From positions 1,240,001 to 1,304,000 of the forward strand of contig NZ_JAJKFQ010000011.1 in the NCBI RefSeq assembly GCF_020966635.1: DNA of 64,000 bases. The letters are read 5' to 3'. The notes under the pieces were generated by a model, which saw only the letters and a program-made list of their open reading frames with translations, did no database searches and had not been told where the DNA came from. The stretch comes from Stieleria sp. JC731. GTDB lineage: Bacteria > Planctomycetota > Planctomycetia > Pirellulales > Pirellulaceae. The position numbers and the translations under genes were made by a program. Positions 34,143 to 43,033 of this stretch are shown here, in pieces (the stretch's first letter is position 1; the number at the start of each line of letters is the position of its first letter).

Positions 34143-36320
34143 ATGAACCAATCCAATTCCACCGAGCCGGCGTCTGTCGCTGAAGATCCGCTAGCGATCT
34201 GCGTCAAAATCGATCCCGCAATTCATTTTTCGGCCCGGGGAAAAGGGACGGAGACGACGTACGTCGCCAACGATACTAGGACCGGTAAATTCTTTCGGTT
34301 CGGTGCACGTGAATATCACGCCGCCAATCTGATGGATGGATCGCGCACCCTCGGCGAAATCAGCGAACAACTGCAAAAGGATGCAGTGCTCTGGTCATCG
34401 GCTGATGTTTTAAATTTCGCTCGCGAGTTAGTGCAACACAAATTGGCGAGTGTTCAAGCCGATCAAAGCGTTGCACCCGCAACAACGAATGAGGCTCCAC
34501 AGGGCCCAGCCCCCAACGCAGCAAAACCGAAGGGAATGCAGCGTGCAGTCGGATTGATGTCCAAGTTGTTATCTCAGCGATTCGCGATTGCTGATGGCGA
34601 CCGTCTGGCAAGTCGACTATTGCGAACGTTCGGGTTTGTTTTTCATCCCGCCGCAACGAGTGCCTTCTTGTTCTTAATCTTCAGCGGCATCGGTTTGGTT
34701 TGGAACCACTATGACGCGTTCGGGTTGGAGATCAAACGGATCTTTGACCGTGGACTTTGGCTTTGGATGGGAGCATTATGGTGTGTTCTAAAGTTGGTCC
34801 ATGAATGTGGTCACGCCGTGTGTGCAAAACGGCTGGGCGTTCGGGTGGGAAAGATGGGAGTGATGTTTTTCCTGTTTGCGCCGCTGGCCTATGTCGATGT
34901 GACCGATGCCTGGAAGTTGCATCGTCGACGCGACCGAGTGCAAATCGCGCTTGCCGGAGTTTACGTCGAACTGATTATCGGTGCGCTAGCCGCATGGGTT
35001 TGGTATTTTTCGCCGACCGGAATGGCAAAGCATTTTGCAGCCCACGTGTTTCTGATTGCTGGGCCGGCAACACTATTGGTCAATGCGAATCCGCTATTGC
35101 GACTGGACGGGTACTACGTCTTCAGCGATCTTCTGGAAATCCCCAACCTCCGTGAACATGGTCGCAAGCGTCTTGTCCAATTGATCGAACGTGTATTGTT
35201 CGGTTTGCCCATGCCGGAATGTCGCCTTTCGGGATGGCGACGTGATGTTGCGGTCATCCATGCGTTTTGTAGCGTGATCTTTCAAGTGATCTGGATGACT
35301 GGATTGATCGTTGCTGTATCCAGTTGGGCCAAGGGACTGGGGCTCGGGATCGCGGTGGTTGCCGGATTGTTGTGGGCAGCGATTCCGCTGATACGTTGGA
35401 TGTGCAAGATCTGGACGACTGAGAAACGAAGTGGATGGTTTCTGACGTTTTATCAAAGGCGTTTGCTGACGCTGTGCAGTCTGGCTTGTGTTCTGGTGCA
35501 TACGCTGATGGTGAATGCGTCGCCATTTTCACGGCGAGTTCCTGTGGTGGTCCGTTATCACAACGAACAAATCGAACGCGCACCGGTCGGTGCCTTTGTG
35601 ACAGGCGTCTATGTCCGCTGCGGTCAACGGGTCGAGCGCGGGAAGTTGCTCGTTGAACTGGAGCAACCCGAATTGATCGTGAAGCGAAATCAGCTTTCGG
35701 ATCAGTACGATGTGACGTCACGAAAGGTTATTCAGCATCGCCGTCGTGGTGATGTCGCTTTGATGGATGCCGCAATCGAAAAGTCTGAATCGCTGCTGCG
35801 ACAAATTGAAGAACTGGACGATCAAATTGCCAGTTTGCGAATCGTTGCCGATCGCAGCGGACAAGTCACATCATCCGCAGTCGACAAGCTGTTAGGTAGC
35901 TTTGTCCAACAAGGCGACGAGATCGTTCGGGTATCGGACCCGCAGGAAAAAGAAATCTTGGCCGTCGTCGCTGAAGACAATATGCAGGCTTACCGAAAAG
36001 CTGTGGAGTCTTCCGATGTCGCCACGATTCGTTTGCGTGGTGGCGTTCGATTCGAAGCTCCTTTAGCGTCGTTGCAGCCTGCCGCGTCGCGTTCGTTGCC
36101 ACACCGGGCTCTTGCGGCGTCCAACGGAGGTCCTTTGGCGATTCAGCCTGCGTCCAATTCAGAGCAGGTTTTGCTGGTCCAGCCTCAGCTGCAAGCGGTA
36201 ATTCCTCTCGATGTGATGACCAGCATGTCGATTCAAAGCGGCCAGGTCGGACGGCTTACCATTCCCGATGACCGTAGCTTGATTGCACGTTTGACCGACT
36301 ACCTTGCTGAAAAGCGTTAA
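34143..36320 (+). CDS. M50 membrane metalloprotease with PqqD-like and lipoyl-like domains
   Basis: A 725-residue protein (ATG 34143; a GTG three bases earlier is possible). Residues ~20-105 look PqqD-like, a winged-helix peptide-binding domain (YVANDTRTGKFFRFGAREYH, then SRTLGEISEQLQ). Six or more membrane helices follow. The zinc motif HECGH is at residues 220-224, and the second M50 motif NPLLRLDGYY is at 316-325 with Asp322. After the last helices (to ~450) there is an adaptor-type biotin/lipoyl-like domain (GAFVTGVYVRCGQRVERGKL) with a helical hairpin. This architecture matches the 'putative peptide zinc metalloprotease' (YydH-like) group. It probably forms the inner-membrane component of the operon. 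Whether it cuts the exported substrate is unknown. Confidence 0.88.
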   Translation: MNQSNSTEPASVAEDPLAICVKIDPAIHFSARGKGTETTYVANDTRTGKFFRFGAREYHAANLMDGSRTLGEISEQLQKDAVLWSSADVLNFARELVQHKLASVQADQSVAPATTNEAPQGPAPNAAKPKGMQRAVGLMSKLLSQRFAIADGDRLASRLLRTFGFVFHPAATSAFLFLIFSGIGLVWNHYDAFGLEIKRIFDRGLWLWMGALWCVLKLVHECGHAVCAKRLGVRVGKMGVMFFLFAPLAYVDVTDAWKLHRRRDRVQIALAGVYVELIIGALAAWVWYFSPTGMAKHFAAHVFLIAGPATLLVNANPLLRLDGYYVFSDLLEIPNLREHGRKRLVQLIERVLFGLPMPECRLSGWRRDVAVIHAFCSVIFQVIWMTGLIVAVSSWAKGLGLGIAVVAGLLWAAIPLIRWMCKIWTTEKRSGWFLTFYQRRLLTLCSLACVLVHTLMVNASPFSRRVPVVVRYHNEQIERAPVGAFVTGVYVRCGQRVERGKLLVELEQPELIVKRNQLSDQYDVTSRKVIQHRRRGDVALMDAAIEKSESLLRQIEELDDQIASLRIVADRSGQVTSSAVDKLLGSFVQQGDEIVRVSDPQEKEILAVVAEDNMQAYRKAVESSDVATIRLRGGVRFEAPLASLQPAASRSLPHRALAASNGGPLAIQPASNSEQVLLVQPQLQAVIPLDVMTSMSIQSGQVGRLTIPDDRSLIARLTDYLAEKR

Positions 36321-36411
36321 TCACGCGACTAATCTAGCTGTAAGCAATTGTTTGCGTGGCGGGTAGGTCAATCGATGCTGAACGGTCGGATGGAGCTTAA
36401 CTAGACCGACG

Positions 36412-37524
36412 ATGGATGACTTTTCAAGCGAAGGTGCTGTAGTGAGCACGACCGATCAAGAACCATCAATAGGCGAATCCACCGATTTGGGGCCGGCAAC
36501 GAAGGACGCTCGGCCGTTTCAAAGGAAGCAGCAGTACTGGTGGTCGCGATTGTTGCTCGTTGGACTACGGGTGCTTTCGCTCATACTCGTCGTGATGACG
36601 ATAGGCTCACTGGCGGCAAGGCAGTTGTGGTTGGCCGAATTGCTTGCCAGTTTGCGACTGCAACAAGTTCTCGGACTCTTCGTCGCGATCTTGTTATCGA
36701 TCGCTTTGCGGCAGTGGCGTCATGCAGTGCTTTTGGTGGTGTGCGTGTTGGTCCATGCGACGTGGATTGTTCCCCAAATCGGAAATCCGATCGCCACAAA
36801 ACGTCAGGCCAACTCGACGGATCATACGATCAAAGTGGTTACGATCAACGTGCTGACTCGCAATATGCAGCACGAACAGATCCTTGCTCAGATACGGGAA
36901 TTCGACGCGGACATCGTCGCGATAGTCGAGCTAGGTTCACAACTCGCGAGCACTGTCGGGGATGAACTGGTCGACCAATACCCGCATCAGATACTGCTAC
37001 CGCAAGACGCTGGGAATTTCGGAATTGGCGTGCTTTGTAAATCAAAACCGAATGGCCATACCGCCATCCAATTCAGCCATTCACTCAATTCGATCGAGGT
37101 CGACTTTGAAAGGTTTAAATTCATCGCGACGCATACGCTGCCGCCGATGGGCAGCGGAGGATTTCGAGTTCGCAACGAGCATCTTGCGAAGTTAGCCGAA
37201 CATGTACGATCTGAAGTGAAAAGATCGAAGCCAATGATTGTTGCCGGAGACTTCAACCTGACACCTTGGTCACCGATCTTTAGTGACTTCGCCACGCAGT
37301 CTGGACTTCAACGTGCTTTTATCGGCTTAGGTGTTCAGCCAACTTGGTATGCTCGACGAGACTTATTCCCGCTGGGACTGGTGCTAGACCATGTGTGGGT
37401 TTCCGACGACCTTAGCTGTGATTGCTACGAGGTCGCGGAGCCGATGGGGTCCGACCATCGTGCTGTCGTCGTAACACTTTCACCGAGCGGGGAAACAGCG
37501 GGAGCCTCATCAGACTCCCATTGA
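36412..37524 (+). CDS. Membrane-anchored endonuclease/exonuclease/phosphatase family protein 1
   Basis: A 370-residue protein. The first ~45 residues are polar, then three hydrophobic helices (about 48-66, 72-100, 103-122: LLLVGLRVLSLILVVMTIG and following). The catalytic EEP domain follows with its metal and phosphate motifs: VVTINVLTR, DIVAIVELG, FIATHTLPPM, VAGDFNLTPWSP and GSDHRAVVV. The domain should face the periplasm. EEP proteins hydrolyse phosphodiesters of nucleic acids, inositol phosphates or sphingolipids; the substrate is not evident. The start lies 91 bp after the M50 gene, so it may be transcribed with that operon or alone. The same design recurs at 47314-48465. It ends 12 bp before the convergent aminotransferase stop. 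Confidence 0.88.
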   Translation: MDDFSSEGAVVSTTDQEPSIGESTDLGPATKDARPFQRKQQYWWSRLLLVGLRVLSLILVVMTIGSLAARQLWLAELLASLRLQQVLGLFVAILLSIALRQWRHAVLLVVCVLVHATWIVPQIGNPIATKRQANSTDHTIKVVTINVLTRNMQHEQILAQIREFDADIVAIVELGSQLASTVGDELVDQYPHQILLPQDAGNFGIGVLCKSKPNGHTAIQFSHSLNSIEVDFERFKFIATHTLPPMGSGGFRVRNEHLAKLAEHVRSEVKRSKPMIVAGDFNLTPWSPIFSDFATQSGLQRAFIGLGVQPTWYARRDLFPLGLVLDHVWVSDDLSCDCYEVAEPMGSDHRAVVVTLSPSGETAGASSDSH

Positions 37525-37536
37525 TCCCAAGCGGCG

Positions 37537-38898
37537 TTAGGAAAGGCACTTGGCGATTTGGCGAACGGCTTGTCGCAATCGATGTTCGTTTTCGACCAAT
37601 GACATCCGCAAAAAGCCTTCACCGGCGGCGCCGAATCCACTTCCTGGACTGACGGCGACATTGCCTTCTTCGAGCAGCTTCATCGCAAAGTCCATCGTGG
37701 ACATTCGGCTTCGCCATGGCTCAGGAACTTTGGCCCAAACAAACATGCCTGCTTTGGGTGTTTCCATTTCCCAGCCCAGTCGTCGAAGGCCGCTGACAAG
37801 GACGTCGCGACGGCTTTGGTAGATTTCCGACTGCTTTTCGACCGAGGCTTCCGTTTCGCGAAGCGCGACAATCGCGGCGATTTGAATCGCCTGGAACATT
37901 CCGTAGTCGTAATAGCCTTTGATGGTTCCAAGTCCACGTACCATGTCAGGGTTGCCGGCACAGAAACCGACTCGCCATCCGGCCATGTTGTAGCCTTTGC
38001 TCATCGTGGTGAATTCGACACCGACATCTTTCGCGCCTGGTGCAGCCAAGAAGCTCGGCGGAACGTATCCGTCGAAAGCCACGTCTGCATAGGCGAAATC
38101 GTGGATCACCATAAAGCCATATTTCTTGGCCAGGCGGACAACGTCGACGAAGAATTCGGGCTCGATGACGGCCGAGCTTGGGTTGTGCGGATAGTTGACG
38201 ATCAACAGCTTTGGCGATGGCGTCAGATTTTCGCAGGTATAGGCGACGTTGCGAAGAAACTTTTCGGAATCCGCCACGTCAAGTGCGACGACATTGCCGG
38301 ATGCCAGAATAACGCCATACATGTGAACCGGGAAAAACGGCGATGGGATCATCGCGGTGTCGCCGGGGCCCATCAGGGCCAAACACATGTGCGAGAAGCC
38401 TTCTTTGCTGCCTAAGCACGCGATGATTTCCGATTCCGGATCCAAGCGGACACCGTATTTGCGGTGGTACTTACCGGCCAGCTCTCGTCGCAGGTTCACA
38501 ATTCCGTTGGACTTGCTGTAGCCATGGTTGCCCGGATCGGCTGCGGCATCCTGCAGTTTCTGAACCACAACAGGGTCCGGCGGATCCGAGGGGTTCCCCA
38601 TTCCGAGGTCGATCACGTCGTCACCGGCGCGACGTTTCTGATACAGCAGGTTATTAATCCGCCCGAACATGTACGGCGGCAGACGATCGACTCGCGAGGC
38701 AAGTTTGACTTCGAACGGTGGTTGGACCGGATCTGTGGTCGGCGCACCGATCGCTGGGGCGTCAATGTTTGGCGAATCTTCACCCGATGTCGCGGCGGCC
38801 GCGTGGTCGGTCGGGTTGCCGGCCGCTTCGTGCGCCATTCTTTCGATTCCGTCGCTTGATTGTTCGTCCAGACGTGCTTCGCTGCTTGCTTCGCTCAT
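37537..38898 (-). CDS. PLP-dependent class I/II aminotransferase
   Basis: From ATG 38898 (the open frame extends to 39102 but lacks a start context) the product has 453 residues. It begins with a ~65-residue acidic, Ala/Pro-rich extension not needed for the fold. The fold-type I core has [15 protein letters not shown], the phosphate-binding [19 protein letters not shown], the conserved NYPHNP with the cofactor Asn, [12 protein letters not shown] with the Asp, and the PLP lysine in [13 protein letters not shown]. Arg at FLRMSLVE binds the substrate carboxylate. The closest type in general pattern is alanine or LL-diaminopimelate-type aminotransferase (AlaC/DapL-like), but substrate cannot be fixed by reading. 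It converges on the EEP gene and is divergent from lutA. Confidence 0.92.
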   Translation of the reverse strand: MSEASSEARLDEQSSDGIERMAHEAAGNPTDHAAAATSGEDSPNIDAPAIGAPTTDPVQPPFEVKLASRVDRLPPYMFGRINNLLYQKRRAGDDVIDLGMGNPSDPPDPVVVQKLQDAAADPGNHGYSKSNGIVNLRRELAGKYHRKYGVRLDPESEIIACLGSKEGFSHMCLALMGPGDTAMIPSPFFPVHMYGVILASGNVVALDVADSEKFLRNVAYTCENLTPSPKLLIVNYPHNPSSAVIEPEFFVDVVRLAKKYGFMVIHDFAYADVAFDGYVPPSFLAAPGAKDVGVEFTTMSKGYNMAGWRVGFCAGNPDMVRGLGTIKGYYDYGMFQAIQIAAIVALRETEASVEKQSEIYQSRRDVLVSGLRRLGWEMETPKAGMFVWAKVPEPWRSRMSTMDFAMKLLEEGNVAVSPGSGFGAAGEGFLRMSLVENEHRLRQAVRQIAKCLS

Positions 38899-39272
38899 AG
38901 TGACCGATCCACTTCGGTGTCGTTCGGTAAGTTGACTTAGGGAAGGGAAATGTGACGGGGAGTCGTTGATGATCCCCCTGCAGATCTTCCGTGTGCGGGA
39001 TTCGACGCATTGTCGAAAACTTTCTTGGTCAAGCCCAGGGGTATTCGCGTGTTGCGTGAAAGATCCTCGCAAAAGCGACGATAAAGTAAATATCGCGACC
39101 AAGAATTCAGCCCGTCTCGGCGTACCCGAATTGGCTATCGGATCGACATACGGGCAACAACGAGTCGCTTTTGTTGTGTTTCAAGAGATTTTCGGGGCGA
39201 TGAACGTTCGCGCATTGGCGACTATACTGCCGTAGATTTCTCTATCCACCTCCCACCGACTGCCCTGCCGCA
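38899..39272. promoter_or_regulatory. Divergent intergenic region between the aminotransferase and lutA genes
   Basis: 374 bp holding the promoters of both genes. A TATACT at 39223-39228, 45 bp upstream of lutA, might be a -10 box, but no matching -35 is visible. No credible gene. Confidence 0.35.
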
Positions 39273-40022
39273 ATGTCAGTTGCCCTTTTTGTTCCCTGCT
39301 ACATCGATCAACTTTATCCCGATGTGGCGATCGCAACGCTGGAGCTGCTCGAACGCTTCGGTGTCGAAGTGGACTATCCGCAAGGCCAGACCTGCTGTGG
39401 GCAGCCGATGGCAAATACCGGATGCGTGGAAGATACGCGACCGATCGCTCTGCGAACGGTGAAAATGTTCGCCGACTATGACGCGATCGTTTGCCCATCT
39501 GGATCGTGTACATCGATGGTGCGAAATCACTATGCGCCTTTCTTTGACGATTCAGATGCGGCATTCAACCACGTTCGAAGCAACACGTTCGAACTTTGCG
39601 AATATCTTCACGACGTACTTGAAGTCAAACACTTGGATGTGAGGTTTCCACACCGGGTTTCGTTGCACCAAAGCTGTCATGGACTTCGAGAACTTCGGTT
39701 GGGGCAGTCCAGTGAATCGATGACGCCGCGGGAAAACAAGGTTCGTAAGCTTCTCGATTTGATCGATGGGATCCAGTGGGTTGAACCGGAACGCCCGGAC
39801 GAGTGCTGTGGATTCGGAGGGACATTCGCTGTCAACGAAGCAGACGTGTCGGCGGAGATGGGGCGAGCCCGAATTGCAGATCACTCTGGCAAAGGCAGCG
39901 AAGTATTGGTTTCTGCCGACATGAGTTGCTTGATGCATTTACAGGGAATTATCTCTCGGGAAAAAACGCCCATCAAAGTCATGCACGCCGCACAAGTCCT
40001 CGCCGGACGTCCGCTGCGATAA
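39273..40022 (+). CDS. lutA: LutA/YkgE-type (Fe-S)-binding oxidoreductase subunit
   Basis: A 249-residue protein with two cysteine-rich CCG domains: CCGQP following GQT near residue 41, and DECCGFGGTF near 178-187, plus further Cys at CPSGSCTSM and LHQSCHG. This fits LutA/YkgE/GlcF-like subunits, which act with LutB and LutC in L-lactate oxidation to pyruvate. The length is normal (about 240). The two partner genes are not adjacent: the next gene is an aldo/keto reductase. So the complex either is encoded elsewhere or this subunit serves another dehydrogenase. The start follows closely after a GC-poor leader, and no strong Shine-Dalgarno is seen. Confidence in the family is high; in the lactate role, moderate. 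Confidence 0.85.
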   Translation: MSVALFVPCYIDQLYPDVAIATLELLERFGVEVDYPQGQTCCGQPMANTGCVEDTRPIALRTVKMFADYDAIVCPSGSCTSMVRNHYAPFFDDSDAAFNHVRSNTFELCEYLHDVLEVKHLDVRFPHRVSLHQSCHGLRELRLGQSSESMTPRENKVRKLLDLIDGIQWVEPERPDECCGFGGTFAVNEADVSAEMGRARIADHSGKGSEVLVSADMSCLMHLQGIISREKTPIKVMHAAQVLAGRPLR

Positions 40023-40220
40023 AGCGTTCGTGGCCGTACTGGTTGGTGGCTTTCGAATAGCGCTGTCGGCGGCAACGTTTATCGATCGTCTCGTTCTGCA
40101 ACCGTATTTTGGTACTGGCGTTTGCTGGGTCGAGCACTTTGTGCCGTTGCCTGTCCGGTTTGCTGGCCCTTATGATCTTCCGTTCGGAATTGAACGAGAC
40201 GCAAAACGGGTTGGTTGATC

Positions 40221-41258
40221 ATGGAATATCGAAGACTAGGACGCAGTGGCATCGTCGTTAGTGACATCTGCATGGGAACGATGACGTTCGGATTGCAGTG
40301 TGATGAGAAGCTAAGCCACAAGATCTGCGATACGGCTTATGACGCCGGAATCGACTTCTTTGATGCGGCAGAACTGTACCCAGTGCCGCCGTCGGCCGAA
40401 CTATTCGGTGTGACAGAAGAGATCGTCGGACGGTGGATCAAAACCAAGCCTCGACACACAGTCATCGTGGCAACCAAGGTTACCGGGCCAGGACACGGTT
40501 GGTTCAAGCCACCGGTTCGCGACGGGAAGACAACACTCGATCGCCATCAAATCATCAAGGCGTGCGAAGACTCACTGCGTCGACTTGATTTGGACTATAT
40601 CGATCTTTACCAAACCCATTGGCCAGACCATGGGATGCCCTATGAAGAAGTTCTCGGCGTGCTGACCGAATTGCGTGAAGAAGGAAAAATCCGCGCGTTC
40701 GGTGCGAGCAATGAAACCAGCTGGGGCATGATGAAAGCTTGCTGGACGGCGGACGTCTGTCAGTTGAATCGCTATGAAACCGTGCAGAACAACTTCAGTT
40801 TGATCAACCGGCGCTGCGAAAGTGAACTTGCACAGGTCTGCCGTCAGGAAGGGATCTCGTTGCTTCCCTATTCGCCGCTAGGTGGTGGTGTTTTGACGGG
40901 GAAATACCAGGATGGCCGACCCGAGGGTGCACGCTTCACTGCCTATCTGAATGGTGACGGCGAACGTCAAAAGCGGATGGCGATGCGGTTCGTGAACGAC
41001 CGGACTTTAGAAACGACGCGGCGTCTAACGGAAATCGCCAAAGACATCGGCGTTTCCGTGACCGCACTTTCGGTCGCATGGAGTCGCCAGCATGACTTTG
41101 TCGCGTCGACGATCATCGGTGCAACATCCGTCGAACAATTGAACGAATCTTTAGAAGCGAAAGATCTAATCTTGGACGCCGAGACAATGCAGCGGATCGA
41201 TGACATCGATGCTGAAATCCCGACTCCAATGACCGAGGATGGATTGCGTCGACTGTAG
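40221..41258 (+). CDS. Aldo/keto reductase
   Basis: A 345-residue cytosolic oxidoreductase (ATG 40221; TTG 40215 is possible). The (beta/alpha)8 fold is clear from [20 protein letters not shown] and [12 protein letters not shown], giving the catalytic Asp and Tyr, then VIVATKV with the Lys and LYQTHWPDH with the His, completing the tetrad. [12 protein letters not shown] and [18 protein letters not shown] are the usual cofactor-binding parts, and [18 protein letters not shown] the NADP-binding end. Length and order match the Tas/YajO-like group. It is 198 bp after lutA, perhaps sharing a promoter, and 124 bp before a secreted esterase gene. Physiological substrate unknown; NADP(H) use is expected for the family. 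Confidence 0.93.
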   Translation: MEYRRLGRSGIVVSDICMGTMTFGLQCDEKLSHKICDTAYDAGIDFFDAAELYPVPPSAELFGVTEEIVGRWIKTKPRHTVIVATKVTGPGHGWFKPPVRDGKTTLDRHQIIKACEDSLRRLDLDYIDLYQTHWPDHGMPYEEVLGVLTELREEGKIRAFGASNETSWGMMKACWTADVCQLNRYETVQNNFSLINRRCESELAQVCRQEGISLLPYSPLGGGVLTGKYQDGRPEGARFTAYLNGDGERQKRMAMRFVNDRTLETTRRLTEIAKDIGVSVTALSVAWSRQHDFVASTIIGATSVEQLNESLEAKDLILDAETMQRIDDIDAEIPTPMTEDGLRRL

Positions 41259-41382
41259 GGCGATGTGTGCTTCGGCAAAGCGAACCATTCCGAGGCAACA
41301 TTCGGTGGGCCAGTGAAGTTAGAATTTCAAGACGATGAACCCCTTCGCTTGACCTCTCTTCACTCCCACTTCGGTGCCTGCC

Positions 41383-42231
41383 ATGTTTCGATTCACGACC
41401 GCCCTCACGATCGCTGCTCTTTTGTCTGGAGCTGTGTTTGCCCAAAAAGGAAAGACTGCGAAAGACAAACCGAACCCAGACCAAAAGGTCGTTTATAAAA
41501 CGGTCGGTGGCGTCGAACTACAGCTGCACGTTTTCAAACCCAAGAATGAGGACGTTGAACATCCGCGCGCCGCGATTGTGTTCTTCTTTGGTGGCGGATG
41601 GGTCGGCGGGACGCCATCGCAGTTTTATTCGCAGTCGCGAGCCTTGGCGGATCGAGGTATGGTCGCATTTTGCGCTCAATATCGCGTCAAAAAGCAGCAC
41701 GGGACTTCGCCGAAAGAGTGTGTCGAAGATGGGAAATCGGCAATGCGTTGGGTCCGAAAACATGCCGCAGAGTTCAATGTTGATCCGAATCGTATCGCGG
41801 CTGGCGGTGGTTCAGCAGGTGGGCACGTGGCCGCCGCGACTGCAACCGTTGACCACTTCGATGCCGAAGGAGAGGACACCACGGTAAGTTGCCAACCGAA
41901 CGCATTGGCTCTGTTCAATCCAGTCTACGACAACGGACCCGATGGCTACGGCTACGATCGGGTAAAAGAGTACTACAAAGAGATTTCGCCGATCCACAAT
42001 CTGGACGAAGACGTTCCACCGACCATCGTGTTTTTGGGAACCAAAGATAAGCTAATCCCGGTTTCGACCGGAGAAGCATTCCGTGACAAATCAAAAGCTC
42101 TGGGTGTTCGCAGCGAATTACACCTCTATAAAGACGCGCCTCATGGATTTTTCAATCGTGACGAAGCGTTCGATGACACGCTGGAAAAAACGATCGCTTT
42201 CTTTGATTCGCTAGGCTACCTAGACAACTAA
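41383..42231 (+). CDS. Secreted alpha/beta-hydrolase (HSL-like esterase)
   Basis: The start taken is ATG 41383, which gives a signal peptide MFRFTTALTIAALLSGAVFA; ATG 41374 adds three residues. The 282-residue enzyme has an alpha/beta-hydrolase fold: oxyanion motif FFFGGGWVGG (a variant of HGGGW), the nucleophile elbow in GGGSAGGHVA, an acid in VFLGTKDKLIP and His in KDAPHGFFNRD. This group (BD-FAE/HSL-like) cleaves short-chain esters such as acetyl or feruloyl groups on polysaccharides, but it also contains lipases. Planctomycete genomes have many. A decayed palindromic repeat and a 18-bp direct repeat follow downstream at 42254-42384. Substrate is unassigned. Confidence 0.9.
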   Translation: MFRFTTALTIAALLSGAVFAQKGKTAKDKPNPDQKVVYKTVGGVELQLHVFKPKNEDVEHPRAAIVFFFGGGWVGGTPSQFYSQSRALADRGMVAFCAQYRVKKQHGTSPKECVEDGKSAMRWVRKHAAEFNVDPNRIAAGGGSAGGHVAAATATVDHFDAEGEDTTVSCQPNALALFNPVYDNGPDGYGYDRVKEYYKEISPIHNLDEDVPPTIVFLGTKDKLIPVSTGEAFRDKSKALGVRSELHLYKDAPHGFFNRDEAFDDTLEKTIAFFDSLGYLDN

Positions 42232-42253
42232 GTTGCTGATGCAACAGCTTCGG

Positions 42254-42320
42254 GGCATCAGCCGACGGGCGTTCACACTGGTTATTGCACTGAAACCGTG
42301 GCTAACGCCTTGCGGCTAAT
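42254..42320. repeat. Single decayed copy of the palindromic repeat family
   Basis: GGCATCAGCCGACGGGCGTT and, after a short spacer, AACCGTGGCTAACGCCTTGC-GGCTAAT match the left and right arms of the ~105-bp units at 4.8-6.8 kb with several changes. It lies between the esterase and methyltransferase genes. Confidence 0.65.
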
Positions 42321-42341
42321 CCTAAAATCGAGCTGGAACGA

Positions 42342-42384
42342 AGCACTGTATTTCCAGCAAGCACTGTATTTACAGTAAGCACAG
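42342..42384. repeat. Short direct repeat, 18 bp, two copies and a partial third
   Basis: AGCACTGTATTTCCAGCA, AGCACTGTATTTACAGTA and AGCACA follow each other directly, 19 bp before the methyltransferase ATG. The second unit is close to palindromic (CTGTATTTACAG), so it might be an operator, but this is a guess. Confidence 0.5.
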
Positions 42385-42402
42385 CCCGGACAATTCGGAT
42401 CA

Positions 42403-42846
42403 ATGCAGATGACCCATGTGCTGGCCATTGTCGCCCAGTTTGCGCTTTCGGCGGCTTTGGTCATTTCGATCCGCTGGCGACCGTTTCCGATCTGGATGTT
42501 GATCGCCGCAGCGCCAGGGGCTGCGCTGGCGATCGCGGCGTGGTTCGGAATCGGGTTCCGCAACATCCGAATTCAACCGACCGTAACCGAAAAAACAACG
42601 TTGGTGACGAGCGGTGCCTACGCTGTCGTGCGTCATCCGATGTACGCAGGCTTGCTTTGGTTTACTGCGGCAAGCCTTGCTACACCGTTTGCGTTCGAGC
42701 GGTGCCTGATGTGGGGCTGTTTATTGATCGTTCTGGACGCCAAAGCCAGAACTGAAGAACGCGAGATGAGCCATCGCTTCGCTGAATATGAAGACTACCG
42801 AAGTCGCACCGGAAGGCTTTTCCCGAAGCTAATCCAGCGTCGTTGA
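42403..42846 (+). CDS. Isoprenylcysteine/PE methyltransferase-family membrane protein
   Basis: A 147-residue protein (ATG 42403, ATG 42409 possible) with four hydrophobic segments (about 4-22, 28-48, 68-92, 100-112). The C-terminal half has the family's S-adenosylmethionine-binding pattern: TSGAYAVVRHPMYAGLLWFT, and the end EERMSH-like region EEREMSHRFAEYEDYRSRTG. This defines the ICMT/phospholipid methyltransferase superfamily (Pfam PEMT/ICMT). Small bacterial members of this size often methylate lipids or small alcohol/thiol groups; no specific substrate can be inferred. A direct repeat lies immediately upstream. It is convergent with the beta-propeller gene, with a stem-loop in the gap. 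Confidence 0.88.
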   Translation: MQMTHVLAIVAQFALSAALVISIRWRPFPIWMLIAAAPGAALAIAAWFGIGFRNIRIQPTVTEKTTLVTSGAYAVVRHPMYAGLLWFTAASLATPFAFERCLMWGCLLIVLDAKARTEEREMSHRFAEYEDYRSRTGRLFPKLIQRR

Positions 42847-42930
42847 AAACGGCTTCGCGGAATCTCGGTGGACCTATTGCCCTGGCGGAATCGAAGTGGC
42901 GTTGAAGCTTCCTCTTGCGCCCCCGCCGAC

Positions 42931-42948
42931 AGCCGATTCAAATCGGCT
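42931..42948 (+). terminator. Possible stem-loop after the methyltransferase gene
   Basis: AGCCGATTCAAATCGGCT forms an 8-bp stem with a two-base loop, 85 bp after the stop. No T tract follows; it may only limit readthrough into the convergent unit. Confidence 0.4.
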
Positions 42949-42957
42949 GCTGCGCAT

Positions 42958-43000
42958 AAAGAAAGGCAAGTGAACGCTAGTGAAATAGCGATCACTTGCC
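42958..43000 (-). terminator. Rho-independent terminator of the sulfatase/propeller unit
   Basis: On the minus strand, GGCAAGTGA (43000-42992) and TCACTTGCC (42973-42965) form a 9-bp stem extended inside by CGCTA/TAGCG, followed by TTTCTTT. It lies 34 bp downstream of the propeller gene stop. Confidence 0.85.
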
Positions 43001-43033
43001 AATCGATTGCGAACGAGCGTTGACGATCGTTTT

